Assembly (NCBI GenBank): GCA_037013495.1
Contig: CM072801.1
Coordinates: 76,617,816 to 76,681,815 of the forward strand
Direction: 5' to 3'
Length of the DNA stretch: 64,000 nucleotides
Source: Hippophae tibetana
Taxonomy: Eukaryota; Streptophyta; Magnoliopsida; Rosales; Elaeagnaceae
Made by a program: the position numbers and the translations under genes. The notes beneath the pieces were generated by a model. That model was not told where the DNA came from. It saw only the letters and a list, made by a program, of their open reading frames with translations, and did not search any database. This document shows positions 1 through 10,156 of the stretch, one piece after another. Every line of letters begins with the position of its first letter. Within the stretch, counting starts at the first letter, position 1.

Positions 1-152
1 ATGTTCCTTGGTTCTTCGCTTAACGGATATAATTCATATGCTTTTATCCATTTTCTAATGTCATATTTTTACAAAATATCATTATTTAATTATTTATTGT
101 GTTTTTGAGTCATAAATCACCTAAAATACAAGGAATTTTCCCAAATCAAGTC

Positions 153-214
153 TTGCATTTTCTTTAAATATTTTTCTCGTTGTTTTCGTCATTGCCTTTA
201 TTTTTGCATTTTCT
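153..214. repeat. Short direct repeat TTGCATTTTCT inside the T-rich domain
   Basis: TTGCATTTTCT occurs at 153-163 and again at 204-214, 51 bp apart, and this pair recurs in most monomers (in Y-type tails the second copy is TTGCATTTTTCT). The surrounding ~190 bp are strongly T-rich on the + strand, broken by the purine-rich AAAAAACAAGAGAG at the end. This may be a trace of an older, shorter repeat unit from which the monomer grew. Confidence 0.5.
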
Positions 215-972
215 GGGAATTTTTCCTCTCATTTTCTTGGTAATTTATTTTTGTGCTTAATTTCTCTTTGTTCTTCTAAAAAACAAGAGAGTTGTTGCAA
301 TTAACAGTTTCGAACAAATAACTGAAATTTGGGTTGAAACTATAAAATGTTATAACTTTTAATACATGCATCCAATCGACTATTATAATAAATAAAATCG
401 AAGCACGTTTCAATTCCCACAAAGACAACGTAGCACTATTTAATTTCTATTTGTTTTTGAACCAAAATTCCCTCATTTACCCAAATTACATACGTCTAAA
501 AATTTGGTCGTACCATATGGAGTTGTTTTAGGTTCTTGTTCCTTAGGCTTCAATTGCGATCATCTTAACCACATTCATAGTTATTCAATCGTTCCTATTT
601 CCCGAAGTTCCAATATTCACTGGTTCTTCGACTAAAGGATATAAGTCATATGCTTCTATCTATTTTCTAATGTCATATTTTTGAAAAACATCATTACTTT
701 AATTGTTTATTGTGTTTTTGAGTCATAAATCACATATGTAGAAGGAATTTTCACCCTCAAGTCTTGCATTTTCTTTAAATATTTTTGTCGTTGTTTTCGT
801 CATTCGATTTATTTTTGCATTTTTCTGGAAATTCTTCCTATCATTTTCTTTTTAATTTATTTATGTGTTTAATTTCTCTTTGTTCTTCTATAAAACAAGA
901 GAGCTGTCGCAATTAACAGTTTCGAACAAATAACTGAAATTTGGGTTGAAACTATAAAATGTTATAACTTTT

Positions 973-988
973 AACACATGCATGCAAA
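973..988. other. TGCATGCA palindrome in an alternating purine-pyrimidine run (representative copy)
   Basis: In G monomers ACACATGCATGCA alternates purine and pyrimidine for 13 bases and contains the perfect palindrome TGCATGCA (979-986). In T, S1 and S2 monomers the run is shorter (ATACATGCAT). About 10 bp upstream lies the perfect palindrome GTTATAAC (961-968), kept in nearly all copies. This cluster marks the monomer junction used here as the phase anchor. Confidence 0.7.
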
Positions 989-1007
989 CGACTTTTATAA
1001 TAAATCA

Positions 1008-1027
1008 AATCGAAGCACCTTTCGATT
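1008..1027. other. 7 bp dyad AATCGAA-N6-TTCGATT (representative copy)
   Basis: AATCGAA (1008-1014) and TTCGATT (1021-1027) are exact inverted copies around six bases. The same dyad is at 2231-2250 in a T monomer with a different spacer (GCTCGT instead of GCACCT), so the arms are kept while the loop varies. S2 monomers have TTCAATT and break one pair. It begins about 30 bp after the anchor start. A protein-binding role is possible but not shown. Confidence 0.65.
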
Positions 1028-1130
1028 CCTACAAAGACAACGTAGCATTATTTAATTTCTATTTGTTTTTGAACCAAAATTCCCTCATTTACCCAAATTA
1101 CATACGTCTAAAAATTTGATCGTACCGTAT

Positions 1131-1166
1131 GGAGTTGTTTTAGGTTCTTGTTCCTTAGGCTTCAAT
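1131..1166. other. Most invariant segment of the monomer (representative copy)
   Basis: The 36 bp from GGAGTTGTTTTAGG through TTCCTTAGGCTTCAATT is almost the same in every monomer of every class, while the 100 bp that follow differ strongly between classes (X-type versus Y-type tails). Exceptions are few: TTAAGCTTC in T monomers from 24 kb on, CTTCTTCCTTAGG in copies at 57.2-57.8 kb and 61.5-63.3 kb, and CCCTTAGG near 25441. Such uneven conservation is known in other satellites at protein-contact sites; here it is only a pattern. Confidence 0.6.
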
Positions 1167-1485
1167 TGCGATCATCTTACCCACATTCATAGTTATTCAA
1201 TCGTTCCTATTTCACGAAGTTCCAATATTCCCTGGTTCTTCGCCTAACGGATATAAGTCATATTCTTCTATCCATTTACTAAAGTCATATTTTTGAAAAA
1301 CATCATTATTTTAATTGTTTATTTTGTTTTTGAGTCATAATCACCTAAGTAGAAGAAATTTTCACTCTCAAGTCTTGCATTTTCTTTAAATATTTTTGTC
1401 GTTGTTTTCGACATTGGATTTATTTTTGCATTTTTCTGGGAATATTTCCTATCATTTTCTTGTTAATTTATTTATGTGTTTAATT

Positions 1486-1513
1486 TCTCTTTGTTCTTCT
1501 AAAAAACAAGAGA
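1486..1513. other. Conserved imperfect hairpin (representative copy)
   Basis: The left arm TCTCTTTGTT and right arm AACAAGAGA pair as 5 + 4 bp with one bulged T, around the 9-base loop CTTCTAAAA. The same element is at 263-290 in the first monomer and is present in most monomers. It sits at the end of the T-rich domain, about 80-100 bp before the anchor. Some copies change the loop (CTATAAAA, CAATAAAA) but keep the arms. It is lost in the 191 bp deletion. Whether it folds in vivo is unknown. Confidence 0.6.
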
Positions 1514-3356
1514 GCTGTTGCAATTAACAGTTTCGAACAAATAACTGAAATTTGGGTTGAAACTATAAAATGTTATAACTTTTAACACATGCATGCAAAC
1601 GACTATTATAATAAATCAAATCGAAGCACATTTCGATTCCTACAAAGACAACGTAGCATTATTTAATTTCTATTTGTTTTTGAACCAAAATTCCCTCATT
1701 TACCCAAATTACATACGTCTAAAAATTTGGTCGTACCGTATGGAGTTGTTTTAGGTTCTTGTTCCTTAGGCTTCAATTGCGATCATCTTAACCACATTCA
1801 TAGTTATTCAATCGTTCCTATTTCCTGAAGTTCCAATATTCACTTGTTCTTTGACTAACGGATATAAGTCATATGCTTCTATCTATTTTCTAATGTCATA
1901 TTTGTGAAAAACATCATTATTTTAATTGTTTATTGTGTTTTTGAGTCATAAATCACCTATGTAGAAGGAATTTTCACCCTCAAGTCTTGCATTTTCTTTA
2001 AATATTTTTGTCGTTGTTTTCGTCATTCGATTTATTTTTGCATTTTTCTGGAAATTCTTCCTCTCATTTTCTTTTTAATTTATTTATGTGTTTATTTTTT
2101 CTTTGTTCTTCTAAAAAACAAGAGAGTTGTTGCAATTAACAGTTTCGAAAATATAACTTAAATAGGGGTTGAAACTTTAAACTGTTATAACTTTTAATAC
2201 ATGCATCCAAACGACTATTATAATCAATCAAATCGAAGCTCGTTTCGATTCCTACAAAGACAACGTAGCATTATTTCATTTCTATTTGTTTTTGAAACAA
2301 ATTCCCTCATTTACCCAAATTACATACGTTTAAAAATTTGGTCGTACAATATAGAGTTGTTTTAGGTTCTTGTTCCTTAGGCTTCAATTACGATCATCTT
2401 AACCATATTCATAGTTATTCAATCGTTCCTATTTCCGGAAGTTCCTACAATCCTTCGTTCTTCACCTAACGGATATAATTCATATGCTTCTATCCATTTT
2501 CAAATTTCATATTTTTACAAAATATCATTATTTAATTATTTATTGTGTTTTTGAGTCATAAATCACCTAAAATACAAGGAATTTTCCCAAATCAAGTCTT
2601 GCATTTTCTTTAAATATTTTTGTCGTTGTTTTCGTCATTGGATTTATTTTTGCATTTTCTGGGAATTTTTCCTATCATTTTCTTGTTAATTTATTTTTGT
2701 GTTTAATTTCTCTTTGTTCTTCTAAAAAACAAGAGAGTTGTTGGAATTAACAGTTTCGAACAAATAACTGAAATTTGGGTTGAAACTATAAAATGTTATA
2801 ACTTTTAATACATGCATCCAAACGACTATTATAATCAATCAAATCGAAGCTCGTTTCGATTCCTATAAAGACAACGTAGCATTATTTAATTTCTATTTGT
2901 TTTTGAAACAAAATTCCCTCTATTACCCAAATTACATAAGTTTAAAAATTTGGTCGTACCATATGGAGTTGTTTTAGGTTCTTGTTCCTTAGGCTTCAAT
3001 TACGATCATCTTAACCATATTCATAGTTATTCAATCATTCCTATTTCCGGAAGTTCCTACAATCCTTCGTTCTTCACCTAACGGATATAATTCATATGCT
3101 TCTATCCATTTTCAAATTTCATATTTTTACAAAATATCATTATTTAATTATTTATTGTGTTTTTGAGTCATAAACCACCTAAAATACAAGGAATTTTCCG
3201 AAATCAAGTCTTGCATTTTCTTTAAATATTTTTGTTGTAGTTTTCGTCATTGGATTTATTTTTTGCATTTTGTGGGAATTCTTCCTATTATTTTCTTGTT
3301 AATTTATTTATGTGTATAATTTCTCTTTGTTCGTCTAAAAAACAAGAGAGTTGTTA

Positions 3357-3373
3357 CAATTAACAGTTTCGAA
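3357..3373. other. Hybrid junction creating monomer T* at 3424
   Basis: Upstream of this point the monomer reads like S2 (TCGTCTAAAAAACAAG, GTTACAATTAAC), and downstream it is T (GAAAATATAACTTAAATAGGGG). The change falls inside the shared segment CAATTAACAGTTTCGAA. The matching place in the second HOR copy (near 7045) stays S2. This fits an unequal exchange between an S2 and a T monomer, adding one monomer to the unit; the direction of change is inferred. Confidence 0.7.
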
Positions 3374-5870
3374 AATATAACTTAAATAGGGGTTGAAACT
3401 TTAAACTGTTATAACTTTTAATACATGCATCCAAACGACTATTATAATCAATCAAATCGAAGCTCGTTTCGATTCCTACAAAGACAACGTAGCATTATTT
3501 CATTTCTATTTGTTTTTGAACCAAAATTCCCTCATTTACCCAAATTACATACGTCTAAAAATTTGGTCGTACCGTATGGAGTTGTTTTAGGTTCTTGTTC
3601 CTTAGGCTTCAATTCCGATCATCTTAACCATATTCATAGTTATTCAATCGTTACTATTTCCGGAAGTTCCTATGTTCCTTGGTTCTTCGCTTAACGGATA
3701 TAATTCATATGCTTTTATCCATTTTCTAATGTCATATTTTTACAAAATATCATTATTTAATTATTTATTGTGTTTTTGAGTCATAAATCACCTAAAATAC
3801 AAGGAATTTTCCCAAATCAAGTCTTGCATTTTCTTTAAATATTTTTCTCGTTGTTTTCGTCATTGCCTTTATTTTTGCATTTTCTGGGAATTTTTCCTCT
3901 CATTTTCTTGGTAATTTATTTTTGTGCTTAATTTCTCTTTGTTCTTCTAAAAAACAAGAGAGTTGTTGCAATTAACAGTTTCGAACAAATAACTGAAATT
4001 TGGGTTGAAACTATAAAATGTTATAACTTTTAATACATGCATCCAATCGACTATTATAATAAATAAAATCGAAGCACGTTTCAATTCCCACAAAGACAAC
4101 GTAGCACTATTTAATTTCTATTTGTTTTTGAACCAAAATTCCCTCATTTACCCAAATTACATACGTCTAAAAATTTGGTCGTACCATATGGAGTTGTTTT
4201 AGGTTCTTGTTCCTTAGGCTTCAATTGCGATCATCTTAACCACATTCATAGTTATTCAATCGTTCCTATTTCCCGAAGTTCCAATATTCACTGGTTCTTC
4301 GACTAAAGGATATAAGTCATATGCTTCTATCTATTTTCTAATGTCATATTTTTGAAAAACATCATTACTTTAATTGTTTATTGTGTTTTTGAGTCATAAA
4401 TCACATATGTAGAAGGAATTTTCACCCTCAAGTCTTGCATTTTCTTTAAATATTTTTGTCGTTGTTTTCGTCATTCGATTTATTTTTGCATTTTTCTGGA
4501 AATTCTTCCTATCATTTTCTTTTTAATTTATTTATGTGTTTAATTTCTCTTTGTTCTTCTATAAAACAAGAGAGCTGTCGCAATTAACAGTTTCGAACAA
4601 ATAACTGAAATTTGGGTTGAAACTATAAAATGTTATAACTTTTAACACATGCATGCAAACGACTTTTATAATAAATCAAATCGAAGCACCTTTCGATTCC
4701 TACAAAGACAACGTAGCATTATTTAATTTCTATTTGTTTTTGAACCAAAATTCCCTCATTTACCCAAATTACATACGTCTAAAAATTTGATCGTACCGTA
4801 TGGAGTTGTTTTAGGTTCTTGTTCCTTAGGCTTCAATTGCGATCATCTTACCCACATTCATAGTTATTCAATCGTTCCTATTTCACGAAGTTCCAATATT
4901 CCCTGGTTCTTCGCCTAACGGATATAAGTCATATTCTTCTATCCATTTACTAAAGTCATATTTTTGAAAAACATCATTATTTTAATTGTTTATTTTGTTT
5001 TTGAGTCATAATCACCTAAGTAGAAGAAATTTTCACTCTCAAGTCTTGCATTTTCTTTAAATATTTTTGTCGTTGTTTTCGACATTGGATTTATTTTTGC
5101 ATTTTTCTGGGAATATTTCCTATCATTTTCTTGTTAATTTATTTATGTGTTTAATTTCTCTTTGTTCTTCTAAAAAACAAGAGAGCTGTTGCAATTAACA
5201 GTTTCGAACAAATAACTGAAATTTGGGTTGAAACTATAAAATGTTATAACTTTTAACACATGCATGCAAACGACTATTATAATAAATCAAATCGAAGCAC
5301 ATTTCGATTCCTACAAAGACAACGTAGCATTATTTAATTTCTATTTGTTTTTGAACCAAAATTCCCTCATTTACCCAAATTACATACGTCTAAAAATTTG
5401 GTCGTACCGTATGGAGTTGTTTTAGGTTCTTGTTCCTTAGGCTTCAATTGCGATCATCTTAACCACATTCATAGTTATTCAATCGTTCCTATTTCCTGAA
5501 GTTCCAATATTCACTTGTTCTTTGACTAACGGATATAAGTCATATGCTTCTATCTATTTTCTAATGTCATATTTGTGAAAAACATCATTATTTTAATTGT
5601 TTATTGTGTTTTTGAGTCATAAATCACCTATGTAGAAGGAATTTTCACCCTCAAGTCTTGCATTTTCTTTAAATATTTTTGTCGTTGTTTTCGTCATTCG
5701 ATTTATTTTTGCATTTTTCTGGAAATTCTTCCTCTCATTTTCTTTTTAATTTATTTATGTGTTTATTTTCTCTTTGTTCTTCTAAAAAACAAGAGAGTTG
5801 TTGCAATTAACAGTTTCGAAAATATAACTTAAATAGGGGTTGAAACTTTAAACTGTTATAACTTTTAATA

Positions 5871-6482
5871 CATGCATCCAAACGACTATTATAATCAATC
5901 AAATCGAAGCTCGTTTCGATTCCTACAAAGACAACGTAGCATTATTTCATTTCTATTTGTTTTTGAAACAAAATTCCCTCATTTACCCAAATTACATACG
6001 TTTAAAAATTTGGTCGTACAATATAGAGTTGTTTTAGGTTCTTGTTACTTAGGCTTCAATTACGATCATCTTAACCATATTCATAGTTATTCAATCGTTC
6101 CTATTTCCGGAAGTTCCTACAATCCTTCGTTCTTCACCTAACGGATATAATTCATATGCTTCTATCCATTTTCAAATTTCATATTTTTACAAAATATCAT
6201 TATTTAATTATTTATTGTGTTTTTGAGTCATAAATCACCTAAAATACAAGGAATTTTCCCAAATCAAGTCTTGCATTTTCTTTAAATATTTTTGTCGTTG
6301 TTTTCGTCATTGGATTTATTTTTGCATTTTCTGGGAATTTTTCCTATCATTTTCTTGTTAATTTATTTTTGTGTTTAATTTCTCTTTGTTCTTCTAAAAA
6401 ACAAGAGAGTTGTTGGAATTAACAGTTTCGAACAAATAACTGAAATTTGGGTTGAAACTATAAAATGTTATAACTTTTAATA
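5871..6482 (+). repeat. Reference monomer, class T (AATAGGGG type)
   Basis: This 612 bp copy shows the T class. The bases before its anchor read TTAAATAGGGGTTGAAAC instead of the usual GAAATTTGGGTTGAAAC, and the bases after it carry CGAAGCTCGTTTCGATT. The tail is X-type: TTCCGGAA palindrome (6105-6112), CCTTCGTTCTTCACC, TTTACAAAATATC and AAAATACAAGG. T monomers have anchors at 2200, 3424, 5871, 8932, 11381, 13218, 16278, 19338, 22398, 24654, 26489, 28324, 31990, 34436, 38103, 42992, 49716, 53383, 57050 and 61328. They occur once per higher-order unit in most blocks, so they make a natural phase marker. The short open frame they contain is not a gene (see rejected items). Confidence 0.88.
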
Positions 6483-7095
6483 CATGCATCCAAACGACTA
6501 TTATAATCAATCAAATCGAAGCTCGTTTCGATTCCTATAAAGACAACGTAGCATTATTTAATTTCTATTTGTTTTTGAAACAAAATTCCCTCTATTACCC
6601 AAATTACATAAGTTTAAAAATTTGGTCGTACCATATGGAGTTGTTTTAGGTTCTTGTTCCTTAGGCTTCAATTACGATCATCTTAACCATATTCATAGTT
6701 ATTCAATCATTCCTATTTCCGGAAGTTCCTACAATCCTTCGTTCTTCACCTAACGGATATAATTCATATGCTTCTATCCATTTTCAAATTTCATATTTTT
6801 ACAAAATATCATTATTTAATTATTTATTGTGTTTTTGAGTCATAAACCACCTAAAATACAAGGAATTTTCCGAAATCAAGTCTTGCATTTTCTTTAAATA
6901 TTTTTGTTGTAGTTTTCGTCATTGGATTTATTTTTTGCATTTTGTGGGAATTCTTCCTATTATTTTCTTGTTAATTTATTTATGTGTATAATTTCTCTTT
7001 GTTCGTCTAAAAAACAAGAGAGTTGTTACAATTAACAGTTTCGAACAAATAACTGAAATTTGGGTTGAAACTATAAAATGTTATAACTTTTAATA
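6483..7095 (+). repeat. Reference monomer, class S1
   Basis: This 613 bp copy shows class S1. Its bases before the anchor read GAAATTTGGGTTGAAAC with GTTGGAATTAAC upstream, and those after it read AATCAATCAAATCGAAGCTCG with TATAAAGACAACG. It also has CTCTATTACCC in place of CTCATTTACCC (ATTTATTACCC in the 3060 bp block). S1 anchors are at 2811, 6483, 9544, 13830, 16890, 19950, 23010 and 32602. S1 therefore belongs to the left third of the window, plus one isolated copy at 32602 inside the mosaic region. Confidence 0.85.
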
Positions 7096-7707
7096 CATGC
7101 ATCCAAACGACTATTATAATAAATCAAATCGAAGCACGTTTCAATTCCTACAAAGACAACGTAGCACTATTTAATTTCTATTTGTTTTTGAACCAAAATT
7201 CCCTCATTTACCCAAATTACATACGTCTAAAAATTTGGTCGTACCATATGGGGTTGTTTTAGGTTCTTGTTCCTTAGGCTTCAATTGCGATCATCTTAAC
7301 CACATTCATAGTTATTCAATCGTTCCTATTTCCCGAAGTTCCAATATTCCCTGGTTCTTCGCCTAACGGATATAAGTCATATTCTTCTATCCATTTACTA
7401 ATGTCATATTTTTGAAAAACATCATTATTTTAATTGTTTATTTTGTTTTTGAGTCATTAATCACCTAAGTAGAAGAAATTTTCACTCTCAAGTCTTGCAT
7501 TTTCTTAAAATATTTTTTTCGTTGTTTTCAACATTGGATTTATTTTTGCATTTTTCTGGGAATTTTTCCTATCATTTTCTTGTTAATTTATTTATGTGTT
7601 TAATTTCTCTTTGTTCTTCTAAAAAACAAGAGAGCTGTTGCAATTAACAGTTTCGAACAAATAACTGAAATTTGGGTTGAAACTATAAAATGTTATAACT
7701 TTTAACA
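7096..7707 (+). repeat. Reference monomer, class S2
   Basis: This 612 bp copy shows class S2. The anchor is CATGCATCC, followed by AATAAATCAAATCGAAGCACGTTTCAATT. The change TTCGATT to TTCAATT breaks the dyad that is intact in the G, T and S1 classes. Many S2 copies carry the palindrome CCATATGG (7244-7251 here), where most other copies have CCGTATGG. S2 is found throughout the window, usually one or two per higher-order unit, with four in a row at the right end (61940-64000). Confidence 0.87.
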
Positions 7708-10156
7708 CATGCATGCAAACGACTATTATAATAAATCAAATCGAAGCACCTTTCGATTCCTACAAAGACAACGTAGCATTATTTAATTTCTATTTGTTTT
7801 TGAACCAAAATTCCCTCATTTACCCAAATTACATACGTCTAAAAATTTGGTCATACCGTATGGAGTTGTTTTAGGTTCTTGTTCCTTAGGCTTCAATTGC
7901 GATCATCTTAACCACATTCATAGTTATTCAATCGTTCCTATTTCCCGAAGTTCCAATATTCCCTGGTTCTTCGCCTAACGGATATAAGTCATATTCTTCT
8001 ATCCATTTACTAATGTCATATTTTTGAAAAACATCATTATTTTAATTGTTTATTTTGTTTTTGAGTCATTAATCACCTAAGTAGAAGAAATTTTCACTCT
8101 CAAGTCTTGCATTTTCTTAAAATATTTTTGTCGTTGTTTTCAACATTGGATTTATTTTTGCATTTTTCTGGGAATTTTTCCTATCATTTTCTTGTTAATT
8201 TATTTATGTGTTTAATTTCTCTTTGTTCTTCTAAAAAACAAGAGAGCTGTTGCAATTAACAGTTTCGAACAAATAACTGAAATTTGGGTTGAAACTATAA
8301 AATGTTATAACTTTTAACACATGCATGCAAACGACTATTATAATAAATCAAATCGAAGCACATTTCGATTCCTACAAAGACAACGTAGCATTATTTAATT
8401 TCTATTTGTTTTTGAACCAAAATTCCCTCATTTACCCAAATTACATACGTCTAAAAATTTGGTCGTACCGTATGGAGTTGTTTTAGGTTCTTGTTCCTTA
8501 GGCTTCAATTGCGATCATCTTAACCACATTCATAGTTATTCAATCGTTCCTATTTCCTGAAGTTCCAATATTCACTTGTTCTTTGACTAACGGATATAAG
8601 TCATATGCTTCTATCTATTTTCTAATGTCATATTTGTGAAAAACATCATTATTTTAATTGTTTATTGTGTTTTTGAGTCATAAATCACCTATGTAGAAGG
8701 AATTTTCACCCTCAAGTCTTGCATTTTCTTTAAATATTTTTGTCGTTGTTTTCGTCATTCGATTTATTTTTGCATTTTTCTGGAAATTCTTCCTCTCATT
8801 TTCTTTTTAATTTATTTATGTGTTTATTTTCTCTTTGTTCTTCTAAAAAACAAGAGAGTTGTTGCAATTAACAGTTTCGAAAATATAACTTAAATAGGGG
8901 TTGAAACTTTAAACTGTTATAACTTTTAATACATGCATCCAAACGACTATTATAATCAATCAAATCGAAGCTCGTTTCGATTCCTACAAAGACAACGTAG
9001 CATTATTTCATTTCTATTTGTTTTTGAAACAAAATTCCCTCATTTACCCAAATTACATACGTTTAAAAATTTGGTCGTACAATATAGAGTTGTTTTAGGT
9101 TCTTGTTCCTTAGGCTTCAATTACGATCATCTTAACCATATTCATAGTTATTCAATCGTTCCTATTTCCGGAAGTTCCTACAATCCTTCGTTCTTCACCT
9201 AACGGATATAATTCATATGCTTCTATCCATTTTCAAATTTCATATTTTTACAAAATATCATTATTTAATTATTTATTGTGTTTTTGAGTCATAAACCACC
9301 TAAAATACAAGGAATTTTCCCAAATCAAGTCTTGCATTTTCTTTAAATATTTTTGTCGTTGTTTTCGTCATTGGATTTATTTTTGCATTTTCTGGGAATT
9401 TTTCCTATCATTTTCTTGTTAATTTATTTTTGTGTTTAATTTCTCTTTGTTCTTCTAAAAAACAAGAGAGTTGTTGGAATTAACAGTTTCGAACAAATAA
9501 CTGAAATTTGGGTTGAAACTATAAAATGTTATAACTTTTAATACATGCATCCAAACGACTATTATAATCAATCAAATCGAAGCTCGTTTCGATTCCTATA
9601 AAGACAACGTAGCATTATTTAATTTCTATTTGTTTTTGAAACAAAATTCCCTCTATTACCCAAATTACATACGTTTAAAAATTTGGTCGTACCATATGGA
9701 GTTGTTTTAGGTTCTTGTTCCTTAGGCTTCAATTACGATCATCTTAACCATATTCATAGTTATTCAATCATTCCTATTTCCGGAAGTTCCTACAATCCTT
9801 CGTTCTTCACCTAACGGATATAATTCATATGCTTCTATCCATTTTCAAATTTCATATTTTTACAAAATATCATTATTTAATTATTTATTGTGTTTTTGAG
9901 TCATAAACCACCTAAAATACAAGGAATTTTCCGAAATCAAGTCTTGCATTTTCTTTAAATATTTTTGTTGTAGTTTTCGTCATTGGATTTATTTTTTGCA
10001 TTTTGTGGGAATTCTTCCTATTATTTTCTTGTTAATTTATTTATGTGTATAATTTCTCTTTGTTCGTCTAAAAAACAAGAGAGTTGTTACAATTAACAAT
10101 TTCGAACAAATAACTGAAATTTGGGTTGAAACTATAAAATGTTATAACTTTTAATA

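Larger units (their letters stand above)
977..1587 (+). repeat. Reference monomer, class G (CATGCATGC type)
   Basis: This 611 bp copy serves as the map of a monomer. In order it holds: palindrome TGCATGCA (979-986); a 7 bp dyad AATCGAA/TTCGATT (1008-1027); a conserved stretch with CAAAGACAACGTAGC (from 1032); the most invariant block, from GGAGTTGTTTTAGG to GGCTTCAATT (1131-1166); a variable segment with a Y-type tail (CCAATATTCCCTGG, TTGAAAAACATC, GTAGAAG); a T-rich domain starting near 1373; a hairpin (1486-1513); and the segment GAACAAATAACTGAAATTTGG leading to GTTATAAC just before the next anchor. G monomers come in two alternating forms, Ga (CGACTTTTATAA) and Gb (CGACTATTATAA), separated by 612 and 610 bp in the right half of the window. 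G is the commonest class from 29 kb onward. Confidence 0.9.
1..7045 (+). repeat. 6-mer HOR, period 3671 bp, about 1.9 copies
   Basis: Position 1 matches 3672, and the match continues to about 3373/7045 with very few differences (a one-base deletion near 2300 shifts the offset to 3672). Anchors in the first unit are 365, 977, 1588, 2200, 2811 and 3424 (S2 G G T S1 T*). The second unit has 4036, 4648, 5259, 5871 and 6483. Private variants shared by both copies include CCAATCGAC at the S2 anchor and AATTCCCACAAAG. The match ends because the sixth monomer is a T hybrid at 3424 but a plain S2 at 7096. Confidence 0.88.
4036..10156 (+). repeat. 5-mer HOR S2-G-G-T-S1, period ~3061 bp, two copies
   Basis: Units run 4036-7095 and 7096-10156 in anchor phase. 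Corresponding anchors lie 3060-3061 bp apart (5871/8932, 6483/9544, 7096/10157). The strongest match is from about 5.1 kb to 10.1 kb, and the G copies at 5259 and 8320 share CACATTTCG and TTTGTGAAAAAC. The first half of each unit is less alike: the S2 and G monomers at 4036 and 4648 differ at several sites from those at 7096 and 7708. The same order without the sixth monomer T* also starts the window, so 5-mer and 6-mer forms of one HOR coexist. Confidence 0.83.

Noticed and set aside
961..968. TATA-like or promoter elements (TATAAAATG, GTTATAAC) before each anchor
   Set aside because: Such strings are expected in AT-rich DNA and recur in all monomers with no gene downstream. Transcription of the satellite is possible but the sequence does not show it.
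3425..3694. Open frame of 89 codons starting at the ATG of CATGCATCC in a T monomer, repeated at 5872-6141, 8933-9202 and (92 codons) 13219, 16279, 19339 and 22399
   Set aside because: It lies wholly in satellite sequence, has no recognisable domain, and is open only in some T monomers. The T monomer at 2200 has a one-base deletion near 2300 that shifts the frame, and T monomers from 24 kb on are also not open. It is a by-product of the repeat.
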